Assembly: GCF_022603395.1 (NCBI RefSeq)
Contig: NZ_JAIBKA010000001.1
Location: 1 to 64,000 of the forward strand
Direction: 5' to 3'
DNA length: 64,000 nt
Source of the DNA: Desulfoferrobacter suflitae
GTDB taxonomy: Bacteria; Desulfobacterota; Syntrophobacteria; Syntrophobacterales; Syntrophobacteraceae
A program made the translations under genes and the position numbers. Under the pieces are notes generated by a model, which did no database searches, was not told the origin of the DNA, and worked only from the letters and a program-made list of their open reading frames with translations. Shown in pieces: positions 23,003-32,213 of this stretch (position 1 is its first letter; every line of letters starts with the position of its first letter).

Positions 23003-23881
23003 ATGGACAATGACATTTTCCAAAGAGCGTGCCTCATCCAGCTAAGCACCTCCTGCTGGCAGGGATCGCGCATGCTGGAGCCGGCCGTCATGGAACGGAT
23101 CGGCAACAGCGAATGGCTGCGCGGCAGGAAGTATCTCGTCGAGCCCGACAGCCTCAATCCCATCCGCGCGGTCATAAGCAGGGCAAGGAAGGACCTGGAG
23201 AAATCAGCTCTGCCTTTTCCCCTAACCGGGCTCATACTGGTACCGAAGGAACGCCTGACTGCAGTGGATGAATCCCTGCAGATACACCAATCCGATTACT
23301 GGCTGCAGGTGAAAATCTTCGAGGCCCGCTATCACGAAGCCCGCAAGATCGCCCGTAGGAACCTGGGCGATCTTTTCAACGAGCATGATTATCCTTTGAA
23401 CATCCGGGAGAAGTTTGGGTTCGAGTGGAGATATTTGACCCTCGATGTTCCAGGCAAAAGCAGGATCCTCACTCCCGAAATCTACAGCCGGGAAAAGGCC
23501 AAATTCCAGTCCATGATGGAAGAAACCCGGCAGCTTGCAACCGCCGCGCTACGCGAAGAATTTGCCGGGATCATCAATCATATGGCCGAGCGCCTCGGCG
23601 GGAGCGAAGACGGCAAGCCCAAAAAGTTCAAGAACTGCATGGTCGAAAAGATGCAGGAATTTCTCGATTCCTTCGACTCCAGAAACCTGTTCGACGACCG
23701 CAGCCTGGCCGAGCTCGTCGACCAGGCGCGCGAACTGGTCAACAACGTCTCGCCGGATGAGCTCCGTCAAAACGACGGGCTGCGAACTCGAATCGCGTCC
23801 GAGATGAACAAAATCAAAGATGTTATCGACGAATCCCTCGAAGATCTGCTGCCCCGCCGCAAAATCCGCTTCGCAGCATAA
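23003..23881 (+). CDS. DUF3150-like protein of mobile-element type
   Basis: 292 residues, with AAGGAG before the ATG. Helical and acidic, with an N-terminal STSCWQGSRMLEP segment and a central DYPLNIREKFGFEWRYLTLD block. I associate this layout with DUF3150-type proteins, found in phages and conjugative elements next to recombination genes, but the assignment is from memory. The C-terminal half is charged and probably coiled-coil. Position between the DUF2997 gene and the exonuclease suggests an accessory role in the same DNA-processing module. Confidence 0.6.
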   Translation: MDNDIFQRACLIQLSTSCWQGSRMLEPAVMERIGNSEWLRGRKYLVEPDSLNPIRAVISRARKDLEKSALPFPLTGLILVPKERLTAVDESLQIHQSDYWLQVKIFEARYHEARKIARRNLGDLFNEHDYPLNIREKFGFEWRYLTLDVPGKSRILTPEIYSREKAKFQSMMEETRQLATAALREEFAGIINHMAERLGGSEDGKPKKFKNCMVEKMQEFLDSFDSRNLFDDRSLAELVDQARELVNNVSPDELRQNDGLRTRIASEMNKIKDVIDESLEDLLPRRKIRFAA

Positions 23882-23888
23882 CCAATCG

Positions 23889-24089
23889 TTCACCACTAAG
23901 CCGCTAAGGACACAAAGTTTGAGTGTTTTTTCCCGGCCGGGAGGCGGCCGGTAAAATGAAACCTCAATGCTTGGCTTCATCTCGGATCAGCAAATCCTAT
24001 TGCGAAGCTGCCTTCGTTATTGCCCGATCACCCTGTCGATCGGGCAAAACAAAATTCATCTTCGCGTCCTTAGCGTCTTGGCGGTGAAT
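23889..24089. repeat. Low-complexity hairpin repeat (CGCTAAGGACACAAAG type)
   Basis: Arms caccactaagccgctaagg (23891-23909) and cgtccttagcgtcttggcgg (24063-24082) with about 150 bases between; the inner part contains a second dyad (gatcaccctgtcgatcgggc) and the GGCCGGGAGGCGGCCGG palindrome. Confidence 0.55.
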
Positions 24090-24108
24090 CCAAAAAAAAG
24101 GAGGCTCC

Positions 24109-24963
24109 ATGCACTACACCAACAAATATGGAATTCCACAGGAAGTCGTCTCGGCCATCGTCCGGGACCCGTATTATCACGACGGGCGGATCAGCGTGAC
24201 GGCCCTGATCGGACCGCCACGGATCCATCAGTTGCGAAAGCGCTACGTCGATGAAATCGTAGAAGATGTCAGCGAAAGGCTGTTTGCCCTTTACGGGCAG
24301 ATCGCTCACGGCATTTTGGAGCGCGCCGACGACTTCGACGCCATTCATGAAGAGCGCCTCTCCATGCAGGTCGACGGCTGGAAGGTAACGGGCGCAACCG
24401 ACCTATACAAACACCATGGAAATGGCGAATACCTGTTGCGGGACTATAAGTTCACCTCGGTCTATGTCAGCAACTTCGCCCTCAAGCCCGAATGGATCGC
24501 CCAGGTCAACTTCTACGCTCTGCTCTGGCGCCAGCACGGCTTTTCGGTGCACCGCGCGCAGATCGTTGCCGTCTATCGCGACTGGCGTCGGATGGAGGCC
24601 GAGCGAAAAGCCGGCTATCCGCCGCCGGTGCAGCTTTTCAATGTGCCTTTGTGGAGTCGCGAAAAAGCTCTGCAGCAAATTGAAGAACGGGTTAGCTTGC
24701 ACCGGATGGCAGAGGGGTTACCCGACGAACAACTTCCCCTCTGCACCCAGGAAGAGCAGTGGAGACGCGGAGAAAAATGGGCCTGCATGAAAAAGGGTCG
24801 AAAGACCGCCGTGCGTCTCTACCACACCCTGGATGAAGCCGAAGAAGCGGCTGCCGGCGTCAAAGGTGGCTACGTCCAGCACCGGCCGGCGGAAGCCGTC
24901 CGCTGCAAGTACTTCTGCTCGGTGAGCCCCTTCTGCAGCCAGTTCCAACTGGAATCCGCTTAA
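24109..24963 (+). CDS. PD-(D/E)XK exonuclease (RecB/Cas4-like)
   Basis: 284 residues. The nuclease core is visible: GATDLYKHHG near residue 95 (Asp), then YLLRDYKFTSVYV near 111, giving D-x-K, then WIAQVNFYALLWRQHG near 131 as the Q-x-x-x-Y motif that completes RecB-family sites. Late cysteines (CTQE, WACMKKG, CKYFCSVSPFC) could hold an Fe-S cluster as in Cas4 and AddB. AAAGGAGG precedes the ATG. It precedes a Sak4-like ATPase and follows ssb, so it is probably the 5'-end resection nuclease of a phage-type recombination module. No CRISPR genes are present. Confidence 0.82.
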   Translation: MHYTNKYGIPQEVVSAIVRDPYYHDGRISVTALIGPPRIHQLRKRYVDEIVEDVSERLFALYGQIAHGILERADDFDAIHEERLSMQVDGWKVTGATDLYKHHGNGEYLLRDYKFTSVYVSNFALKPEWIAQVNFYALLWRQHGFSVHRAQIVAVYRDWRRMEAERKAGYPPPVQLFNVPLWSREKALQQIEERVSLHRMAEGLPDEQLPLCTQEEQWRRGEKWACMKKGRKTAVRLYHTLDEAEEAAAGVKGGYVQHRPAEAVRCKYFCSVSPFCSQFQLESA

Positions 24964-25039
24964 TGGAACCGCTAAGACGCAAAGAGCGCCAAGAAGAAGT
25001 AAAGCTCTTCGCGTCCTTAGAGTCTTTGCGGTTCAAATA
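24963..25039. repeat. Low-complexity hairpin repeat (CGCTAAGACGCAAAG type)
   Basis: Near-perfect fold-back: ggaaccgctaagacgcaaag and ctttgcggttc with cttcgcgtccttagag between. It directly follows the exonuclease stop and precedes the AAAGGAG of the next gene. Confidence 0.65.
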
Positions 25040-25052
25040 AAGGAGAAAAACC

Positions 25053-26003
25053 ATGTATCGTAAAGCCCAACGCAAACAAGCCAAGCTTCGCCTCGCCCTG
25101 GCCGGCCCTTCGGGATCCGGCAAAACCTATTCCGCACTTCGCATCGCAACCGGCATTGGCGGCCCCATCGCCATGATCGACACCGAACGCCGCTCGGGGG
25201 ACCTCTATTCCGACGAGTTCGATTACGACATATCGCCCATTGACGGCCCCTTCGGGCCGGCGGAATACACTTCGCGGATTAAAACGGCCGAGCGGGCCGG
25301 CTACAACGTGCTGATCATCGACTCCCTGTCGCACGCCTGGGCCGGCACCGGCGGCATCCTCGATATCAAAGACCGGGTCGCGAAATCGGGCAAAGGCATG
25401 AACGACTTCACCGCCTGGCGGACAGCCACTCCCATGCATAACGAGCTGGTCGACACCATCCTCACCAGTCCGTGTCATATCATCGCCACCCTGCGCACCA
25501 AGACCGCTTACGATGTCATCCAGGAGGAGGGCAAAAAGGCCAAGGTGACCAAGCTCGGCCTGGCCTTCATCCAGCGCCCGGAGCTCGAATACGAATTCAC
25601 CGTGGTGCTCGACCTGTCGGTCGACGGCCACATCGCCACATCGACCAAGGACCGCACCCATCTTTTCGACGGCAAGTACTTCGTGCCGGATGAGGAAACC
25701 GGAAGACAGCTTGCCGTCTGGCTCAACTCGGGAGTCGATCCCAAGCAGGACCTCATCGGCCACATCCACTCACTGATCAACGCCCTGCACTTGAACACAA
25801 ACGCCTACTGGCTATATGCCGCCACCAAGTACCAGGCGGCTTCAATCGATGAGATCGACCAGCTGCAGCTCCAGGAGCAAATCAACCTGCTCGGGCAGTG
25901 CCGGCAGAATCCCGCCAAGCTCGACCAGTTCCAGCAGCTCCTGGCCCAAATCGCAGGCAGGCAGTCGGATGGGTCCGATGGTCAGCGGGAAGCAATGCAC
26001 TGA
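25053..26003 (+). CDS. Sak4-like RecA-fold ATPase
   Basis: 316 residues. Walker A GPSGSGKT near residue 18, then AMIDTERRSGDLY near 38 and Walker B VLIIDSLSHAW near 85, followed by HIIATLRTKTAY near 146. This is the short RecA-like architecture of Sak4 single-strand annealing recombinases and related phage nucleotide-binding proteins. AAAGGAG precedes the ATG. Together with ssb and the PD-(D/E)XK nuclease it makes a recombination set. The C-terminal 60 residues are helical and Gln-rich. Assignment is strong at the fold level and moderate for Sak4. Confidence 0.82.
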   Translation: MYRKAQRKQAKLRLALAGPSGSGKTYSALRIATGIGGPIAMIDTERRSGDLYSDEFDYDISPIDGPFGPAEYTSRIKTAERAGYNVLIIDSLSHAWAGTGGILDIKDRVAKSGKGMNDFTAWRTATPMHNELVDTILTSPCHIIATLRTKTAYDVIQEEGKKAKVTKLGLAFIQRPELEYEFTVVLDLSVDGHIATSTKDRTHLFDGKYFVPDEETGRQLAVWLNSGVDPKQDLIGHIHSLINALHLNTNAYWLYAATKYQAASIDEIDQLQLQEQINLLGQCRQNPAKLDQFQQLLAQIAGRQSDGSDGQREAMH

Positions 26004-26076
26004 CTCTCCCCTATAGCTCCCACTTGCGGGTTGAATTCCTTGAAAGATCACGGCATCTTCTTCATCGGCCAATCTG

Positions 26077-26778
26077 TCATTCCGAAGTTGAGCCGATAGA
26101 AATGACCTGTTGCATTCTCTCGAGAATGATGGGACGGCGTGCCTGGCTTGCTGCATCTCCATACAAATATCCTGGCAAGGCATCATGAAATGCGGCATCA
26201 TTCAGCAGGTCCATGAACTTCTCCGCCAAATAGACTTTGAGTTCGGGATCGCAATGACCGATTTCCGTAATAATCTCCCTGCGGCCATCGATCAACGTGA
26301 CAATGTCTTCCATGTCATGGCTGGTAAAATAATCGCCCTTCCCCCGGCCCAAAAAGGCTTCCATCTTCGTGGCCAGAAAATAAGGGGCTGTAACCAAACG
26401 GATATCAAGATCATCGGCAATGTGTCTTTTTTCCGAATACTTCAAAGCATCGGCGTACCAACGGTTGGAGAAACCGAGAATGGATGCCTCGGTCGGCATC
26501 ACATCAATCCTCACTCCCTCGATCATCCAACGGCAAACAGGATCGTCCTCACCGATTGACTCAGTGAATCCAAGACTGCGGAGTCTGTCTTCGAGCTTGT
26601 AATAGTCCATTCGGGACCCGATCTCTACGATCACATCGACATCAAGCGTCGGGCGGATTTGCGGATAAGCTGGATCAGTGATGAGAAAAGACGTGGTTGC
26701 GCCTCCTACGAAGGCAACTTCATCGCGCAGAGCACCCAACCTTCTTGCAACGATGATAACTCTCTCGATGTTTGTCAT
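26077..26778 (-). CDS. AbiEii-type nucleotidyltransferase toxin
   Basis: 233 residues with the AbiEii/AbiGii layout: AFVGGATTSF near residue 22 (the G-G/S loop) and TLDVDVIVE near 44 (D-x-D), then YFLATKMEAFLGRGKGDY near 131, where Lys and Asp complete the active site, and SHDMEDIVTLIDGR. In the AbiE family such enzymes act as toxins that nucleotidylate tRNA or other targets. Its start overlaps the upstream gene by 4 bases, forming a bicistronic antitoxin-toxin order. Antisense to and downstream of the recombination cluster. Confidence 0.82.
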   Translation of the reverse strand: MTNIERVIIVARRLGALRDEVAFVGGATTSFLITDPAYPQIRPTLDVDVIVEIGSRMDYYKLEDRLRSLGFTESIGEDDPVCRWMIEGVRIDVMPTEASILGFSNRWYADALKYSEKRHIADDLDIRLVTAPYFLATKMEAFLGRGKGDYFTSHDMEDIVTLIDGRREIITEIGHCDPELKVYLAEKFMDLLNDAAFHDALPGYLYGDAASQARRPIILERMQQVISIGSTSE

Positions 26779-27287
26779 GAAAGCCGCAACCTCATTTGAA
26801 GCTCTCTCACTGCCAGATCCTTTTCTCTGGCGCGGCCCTCCCGAATTGCATCAACCAGCGCCAGAAGCTCGTACAGCTTGCGATCCACTGTGGCAGCTTT
26901 TGGGGCAGACTTATGCAAAGGGGAAAATTCAGTGCCGCGCGTGTTTCCTTCGGGATCTGGCCATACCGGTGGCAGATCGTCGGAGGAGGAAATCATCTGA
27001 TCGAGGGGTGGAGCGGCATAGCTTGTGGGCATGCCACGTGTGAGGCTGCCCCGGACGGGCGGGTAGGCATACTTGACACCGTGGATGAGATACTCTTCCA
27101 ATCCCCTTTTGATTGGCACCCTCCTGAGATCGTCATAGAGGCGCGCCGCCAGGGCGCGCTTGATGGCCGCATGTACTTCCGAAAGGCTCATAAAAAGGGA
27201 ATTGGAAAGATACGGATAGGTCCAGCGAGACCCTTCCAGGGAGACGAGCTTCAATAGAACGTAAATGTCGTGTGGTTTCAAAATCAT
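26775..27287 (-). CDS. Winged-helix antitoxin partner of the AbiEii-like gene
   Basis: 170 residues. The N-terminal 65 resemble a winged helix (ILKPHDIYVLLKLVSLEG, SEVHAAIKRALAARL), then a Pro-rich linker and a helical C terminus (ELLALVDAIREGR). An N-terminal DNA-binding domain with a separate C-terminal part is the typical layout of AbiEi-like antitoxins, which repress their own operon. It precedes and overlaps the nucleotidyltransferase by 4 bases. The CGCGAAATGCG dyad near 27300-27310 just upstream could be its operator. Confidence 0.7.
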   Translation of the reverse strand: MILKPHDIYVLLKLVSLEGSRWTYPYLSNSLFMSLSEVHAAIKRALAARLYDDLRRVPIKRGLEEYLIHGVKYAYPPVRGSLTRGMPTSYAAPPLDQMISSSDDLPPVWPDPEGNTRGTEFSPLHKSAPKAATVDRKLYELLALVDAIREGRAREKDLAVRELQMRLRLS

Positions 27288-27440
27288 AATTTTCTATATT
27301 CGCGAAATGCGAAAATGGCAAGAAAAAAACATGCATGTACCCCCGAAGTCCCACGACATTCTATGTGTAAAACTACCTGAGAGACCACTTGCAGTTGACA
27401 TAAAGGGGTGGCTCTTTGCTTGTGAAAAGGAGTGGAGGCC

Positions 27441-27812
27441 ATGGCAGACGCAAGAAAATATCCCAGATATCCGGCCAAAAGTGGCGTTCTGGCAGTCCTT
27501 CACCTTCCCCACCCGATGGTGATGACCACCGGCCAGGTCGTTGACCTCGGCGAGGGAGGCATCGGATTCGTATATACCGGAACCGAAGGACCCTACACCG
27601 GTCCTGCAGGGCTCGAAGTCTAAGGCTTCGAGCTCCCCGAATATTCCCTCGGAAGAATACCCTGTCGAGTAGTATACGAAAAAACAATCTATCGAGATCC
27701 GGAAACCGGCATGGAAGAGAGAAGATGCGGACTCGAGTTCCCCCAAAGCATAAGGGACCTAGCGGACAAGCTCCGCGCCTTCATCAGGAGCAACACAAGG
27801 TCCATCGAATAA
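27441..27812 (+). pseudogene. PilZ-domain protein with in-frame TAA stop
   Basis: Reads as a complete PilZ protein of about 123 residues except for TAA at 27621-27623. Before it: RKYPRY near residue 5 (RxxxR c-di-GMP site) and VDLGEGGIGF near 35 (the D/N-x-S-x-x-G motif, with Gly in place of Ser). After it, in the same frame: GFELPEYSLG, CRVVYEKTIY and CGLEFPQSIRDLADKLRAFI, the expected PilZ ending. GGAG precedes the ATG. The conserved remainder suggests a recent nonsense mutation or a base error. Confidence 0.78.
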
Positions 27813-27996
27813 ACCAGATATTTTTCTCTCTCGTCTTGATCCCCCCTCCGCGAAACCCGCCCGGAAAACCGCTCAAAAGACTTGATAGTTCAGACCAGCG
27901 CGCACAAAAGAGTACCAGCGATAGCCACCCGGAATTAGACTCCATTTTCATAGCGTCACTTTCAACACAAGTACATTTGCAGAAAGGAGGCCCACA

Positions 27997-28428
27997 ATGC
28001 TGACTCACAATGAATTAACCGAACGGATAATAACCGCCATCGAAGGCTACAAATCGTTGCGCTCGATCTTCAACGACTTCTACACCCACTCCGCGAAGCT
28101 CCACGGCGAACAGAGCCTGTTCGAAGAGATCCTTTTTATTCCACAGCTTGCTACCGATTCCTTCGATGTTCTTTTCGTGGGGCGCCTCTTCCGCTTCAGC
28201 CTTGTCGTCCGCTCGTATGAAAAGAATGCACCCACTGGAACTGTCAAATGCGTCGAGCTTGACCGAACAACAAATTCACCACTGGCAGAAATCGGAAGCT
28301 TCAATTTCACTGAGTCCGGCGTATCAGATGTAAAACCACCCGATGCTGATCAACCCCTCCCAATGGATCACGAAAACGCTGCGTGTTATCTAGTCCTCAA
28401 TCTGCTCCGGGAAGGCATCGAAAAGTAG
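27997..28428 (+). CDS. Hypothetical protein
   Basis: 143 residues with a strong AAAGGAGG before the ATG. Mixed alpha/beta, with no recognised motif (HGEQSLFEEILFIPQLATD, FDVLFVGRLFRFSLVV). A clearly translated, probably cytosolic protein. The 180-base gap before it holds only pyrimidine-rich sequence. Unrecognised. Confidence 0.6.
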   Translation: MLTHNELTERIITAIEGYKSLRSIFNDFYTHSAKLHGEQSLFEEILFIPQLATDSFDVLFVGRLFRFSLVVRSYEKNAPTGTVKCVELDRTTNSPLAEIGSFNFTESGVSDVKPPDADQPLPMDHENAACYLVLNLLREGIEK

Positions 28429-28479
28429 AGCTTCAGATTAAGGTTGTTTGACCCCATCCTGCAAAAGAGATATCTCAAT

Positions 28480-29576
28480 TCAATCAAGGAGACTCATTAT
28501 CAAATGCTCTCTATTGGTTGTGCCGATAAATTTGTTGCTGCTGTCGAGGACGGGCATATCTTCTTTCAACTTTGCTGGTTCTCTCCAAATAGGCTTCATC
28601 AAAGCCTGTTGGATAGTCAATTCATAAGAAATTGACGATGTGCAATATGAGCCAAACAGCTGAGAGAGCTGACTTTTGGCATCTGCAATCGACAAACGAC
28701 CTGCGGGTTTATTAAAAAGTTCATACACTTCCACAGTTTTCTTTTCGAGTTCATCTGGATCAAGCTCTGCAACGAAACTTCCGTCCCTATCTAGGACCAG
28801 AACGAACCGGAATTGTGAGCCGAATTGCTTTTTAAGTTTCAACAGATATTCTTTAAGCATCCAAGGATGGTACTTCTTGCCTTTGCGTAGCGGGACCGTT
28901 AGTGCGACAGTTACATTACGTTCTTTCAGTTCCTGGATCTTAGGTCGACTTAGAAAATCATCCAGATATTGAGGATTTCGCTTCTCCAACGATTCTATCT
29001 CATCCAGCCTCGCCACATCAGCGACCAATTTTTTCGTGTTCCTATCAATCCTTTCTGAGAACCTGTCAGCAACTGAACGCATTGCATTATTTATTACCTC
29101 GACCATCATCCGTCTTCCCTGCTCCGACTCAAGATGTTTGTTCACAAGCTCACCCATTAAATTCATTCCTGTATTCCCCGAGAAATATCCTTTCACCACA
29201 GTGTGCAAAATCTCTTCACCCCTTTCGCCATCAAAATACTCCCTAATCTGATTATTCACATGTTTTGCTGTGGCCGAGGCCAACATCGATTTCCCTTGTT
29301 CGCTTGCCAGGAATGCTGAAACCTCAGTCTTTAGCTTTTCTTGCACAGTCGGGTCTGTCCGATAAAATTGCCGACCTCGTTGGGCAAGAAAAACAGTATT
29401 GCCCACAAGATCGCGACAAGTCCTGCTCCTCCTATCGGCAGACCTACCCATTTCAAGAAGCTCGACTTCACCTCAGAGTCGATCCGCCTGCTCAGAAGCT
29501 CAAGTGTTGCTTCATTGACATAATGCTCATCAGCAATCTTTATCTGCTCTTGATCGTTCTCTTGTATACTCATCAT
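28480..29576 (-). pseudogene. Membrane protein with CBS-like C terminus, one-base frameshift
   Basis: Two frames join to give about 365 residues. The first part starts ATGATGAGTATA with GGGGG upstream and contains a transmembrane helix (GLVAILWAILFFLP). Near 29360 the frame breaks in a T-run: adding one T turns NFIGQTR into NFYRTDPTVQEKLK, which continues cleanly. The second frame holds helical stretches, a basic hydrophobic region (VTVALTVPLRKGKK) and an end resembling a CBS half-repeat (MPVLDSSNKFIGTTNREHL). One-base loss in a homopolymer could be real or a sequencing error. Function unknown. Confidence 0.6.
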
Positions 29577-29811
29577 ACTCCCCCTTCCCGTGCCTGCTTG
29601 ACGCAAAATTGTGTTGTTGTATCGGCATCCCTCCAACCAGATAAGACCTTGGCCAAACTCCTCACCTTTTCCGATGTAACATCCTTTTGTAGACTCTAGG
29701 CTGCCCACTGCAACTACGTTTCAGCAGTTTCGCCTTTCGGTTATAAACTAGAGCGGACTCATGATGGGGCAAACTCAAATCTCATTAGTGGATTCGCCTT
29801 GGCTATTACGA

Positions 29812-30081
29812 CTAGACTATGATTTTTGCCAGTTTGAGAGCCTTAACAACAACGTCGCCGTAAATGTCTATCTTCTCAACCAATTTTGCACGTTGTTCAT
29901 TTTCATTGGTTGCAGATTCCATGTCATCAATTAGAATCTTGAGTCGTTCCAGCTCCTCCAAACTGAATATCTCTTTGATCGTTAATGCATCAAAAGGCAG
30001 CCAAAATGCAGCCTCTTTGTATTCTTCTGTTATTTGATCAATAATGTTTCGATACTCTGAGCTTCTCTTTGAAAAAGACAT
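29812..30081 (-). CDS. Small helical hypothetical protein
   Basis: 89 residues, helical and charged (RSSEYRNIIDQITEEYKEA, ELERLKILIDDMESATNENE). No signal peptide. It lies 24 bases downstream of the lipoprotein gene on the same strand. It may be the cytosolic partner in a small operon of unknown function. Confidence 0.55.
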   Translation of the reverse strand: MSFSKRSSEYRNIIDQITEEYKEAAFWLPFDALTIKEIFSLEELERLKILIDDMESATNENEQRAKLVEKIDIYGDVVVKALKLAKIIV

Positions 30082-30105
30082 AATTTTACCTCATATGCAA
30101 TGTGG

Positions 30106-30642
30106 TTATGGTGCAAGGACCAGCGCTTTCTCGACTGTGCCCACAATTAAACTCGGATCGACACCGGTTATCTCATTGAATAAGTCAGATATCTCATGCC
30201 TTGAAGCATCTAACCTTTCAAGCGATAGAAGGTACGCTTGCACCTTGGAGTTCATGCCAATTACAAGCTGTGCATTTTTGCGGGAATCGTTTATCAGTTC
30301 CTCCTCTTTTGCTGCTATTTGAGCCAATATTTCCTCCCTTGCCGCCGCTGCAATGGTCGTGATATCTAGCCGTTGCTCTTCGGTTAAACATTCGCTCGAA
30401 GTAATTACCATTTCAGAGCGGTACTTCTTTTCAGCACTGCGGTATATGTCTTCCCATTTTTCGTCCAATATGCCTCTCTCAACATCACCTAAGGCTCGAA
30501 TAACCTTCTCATTTTCCGCCTGCAGACGTGTAATTCCACCATTTACGGAGGAACTCAGTAAAGCAGCATTTTTGGGTACTCTTGCACATCCAGCACACAA
30601 TATGCATACAATGGCGACAAAAGCGGCTAGTCTCTTTAGCAT
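30106..30642 (-). CDS. Lipoprotein, mostly helical
   Basis: 178 residues. Type II signal peptide with lipobox LCAGC near residue 19 (after AAFVAIVCILCAG). The mature protein is a long helical, charged region (RLQAENEKVIRALGDVERG, REEILAQIAAKEEELI), probably coiled-coil. AGGTAAGC precedes the ATG weakly. Likely a periplasm-facing lipoprotein. Confidence 0.75.
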   Translation of the reverse strand: MLKRLAAFVAIVCILCAGCARVPKNAALLSSSVNGGITRLQAENEKVIRALGDVERGILDEKWEDIYRSAEKKYRSEMVITSSECLTEEQRLDITTIAAAAREEILAQIAAKEEELINDSRKNAQLVIGMNSKVQAYLLSLERLDASRHEISDLFNEITGVDPSLIVGTVEKALVLAP

Positions 30643-30749
30643 TGCTTACCTCCACATGTTTTAAATTAGCTTAATATGATGGTTACACGTTTTAGACGAC
30701 ACGCGATCTGGATTAGAGAAGCACGCTACAATTGAAAGGTACTAAAATG

Positions 30750-32213
30750 CTAAGGAAAAATTCCCGCTCCTATGGGGCACGCCTCGGGCCGGGGGCGCCC
30801 TTCTTCTTTGGCGGCCAGTACTTCGAGTAAACATTGGTACTGAGGCGAGGTCTGCAACAGCTTGGGCCCGATGGCGATTAGTTTGGCGACCTGCTCCTTG
30901 CTCAGCTTAAAAGAAGTGGGCAAATCCAGGTAGTAGCGCGGGTCTTCGCCGGGGATTTGGTCAGCCGCCTCGAAATTGATCTCGATTACATAAGGATCGA
31001 TATCGACCGGAAAGAGAATGGGTTTTGGTGCTTCAGGACAATATTCGGAGAGCAAGGCGACGCAGGCTTGGTCATTCTTTTGGGTCTGCACCCGGCGATA
31101 GAGTGCCTCTCGCAGTTCGGTCACGCTGTCATAACTATAATTATCCATTGCCACGGTGGCGGTTTTCTCTGCCACCGTGAAGAATCCTGGTGGTTTCTCT
31201 TTGCGGCTAATTTGATCTTCACTCTGTGTGCGGGCATTGACGACAATCAAAACCAAGTGCTCGATGGCGCCCTGATTGATGCGAGTACGAATGAAGCCTC
31301 GATCAAGTGCATCCAGAATTCCCCTAGCACCGATGTTATCCGACAAGCCGCCATCCATCAAATGAATATAGCGATTCTCCTTGTCCAAGTAGACCTTCAG
31401 GTTTTTTGCGGCGTTGTAACGTTCGGTGATCCAATCTTCCGTGGTTAAAGCTTTCTCGTACCACCAAGGTGGTGTGTATCCTTCCGCGACCGGATAATTC
31501 TTTAAACTGATGGGGGTTAATAAGTAAGGAAAAGCAGATGAGGCTGCCACAGCCCTTGAGACCTGGTACAGATCAAGCCGAGAACCGAGCGCGTCGAAAT
31601 ACTCCTGGGTAAAATCAAACCGTCGATTAGCTCCTAAATTGGTGGCGTTGAGAATCACAAAGGGACGCTCTTCGCCTTGCAGGCTTTCGAAGGTGGCCGC
31701 ATCGAAAATATCGCTATTGTAAAATTCTGCAGCCATATCGATGCGGCTAAAGTAAGGTGAAGCCAGCCGGATCCAATTTACTGGGTTAAAAAGTCGGCCA
31801 GCCAAGGACCCTTGAATATCACGCTCCAGGAATCGGACCCTGAAATCTTCGAACAGTCGGTCCCGAAACAGGCCATAATAGGCTGCGGTGAAAGAGCCCC
31901 CAGACACCGAGGAGATGCAATCCACTTCATCCAAAAGGCGTTTCTCCTGGCCATCGACGACAATAACTGTGTCTCGCAAGGCCTCCATAATGCCATAGGA
32001 CAGGGCAGCAGCTCGGGTCCCACCTCCCGAAAACATTAGGCAAACAAAAAGTGAATCACTATTATGTGGCCCAGGATCAATAGCATCAAATCGATAACCT
32101 GACTCTGAATCAAACTCTCGGCTTTGTTCGTTGACGATGTAATGCGCACACCCCGTGAAAAGAATCAACGTCGAAGCAAGAAAAACCCTCCAGAATTTAT
32201 AATATTTCCTCAT
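30750..32213 (-). CDS. Patatin-like phospholipase lipoprotein
   Basis: 487 residues. Signal peptide with lipobox LFTGC near residue 21. The patatin domain starts near residue 57: oxyanion loop SGGGTRAAALSYG, nucleophile Ser in SSVSGGSF near 104 (a variant of GxSxG with Ser in the first place), and catalytic Asp in MDGGLSDN near 290. It should hydrolyse acyl chains of lipids at the outer membrane or periplasm. It overlaps the upstream small gene by 4 bases. Confidence 0.85.
   Translation of the reverse strand: MRKYYKFWRVFLASTLILFTGCAHYIVNEQSREFDSESGYRFDAIDPGPHNSDSLFVCLMFSGGGTRAAALSYGIMEALRDTVIVVDGQEKRLLDEVDCISSVSGGSFTAAYYGLFRDRLFEDFRVRFLERDIQGSLAGRLFNPVNWIRLASPYFSRIDMAAEFYNSDIFDAATFESLQGEERPFVILNATNLGANRRFDFTQEYFDALGSRLDLYQVSRAVAASSAFPYLLTPISLKNYPVAEGYTPPWWYEKALTTEDWITERYNAAKNLKVYLDKENRYIHLMDGGLSDNIGARGILDALDRGFIRTRINQGAIEHLVLIVVNARTQSEDQISRKEKPPGFFTVAEKTATVAMDNYSYDSVTELREALYRRVQTQKNDQACVALLSEYCPEAPKPILFPVDIDPYVIEINFEAADQIPGEDPRYYLDLPTSFKLSKEQVAKLIAIGPKLLQTSPQYQCLLEVLAAKEEGRPRPEACPIGAGIFP

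Noticed and set aside
24109..24963. Cas4 of a CRISPR system
   Set aside because: The nuclease has Cas4-like features, but no repeats, Cas1/Cas2 or effector genes are present; phage-type recombination fits better.
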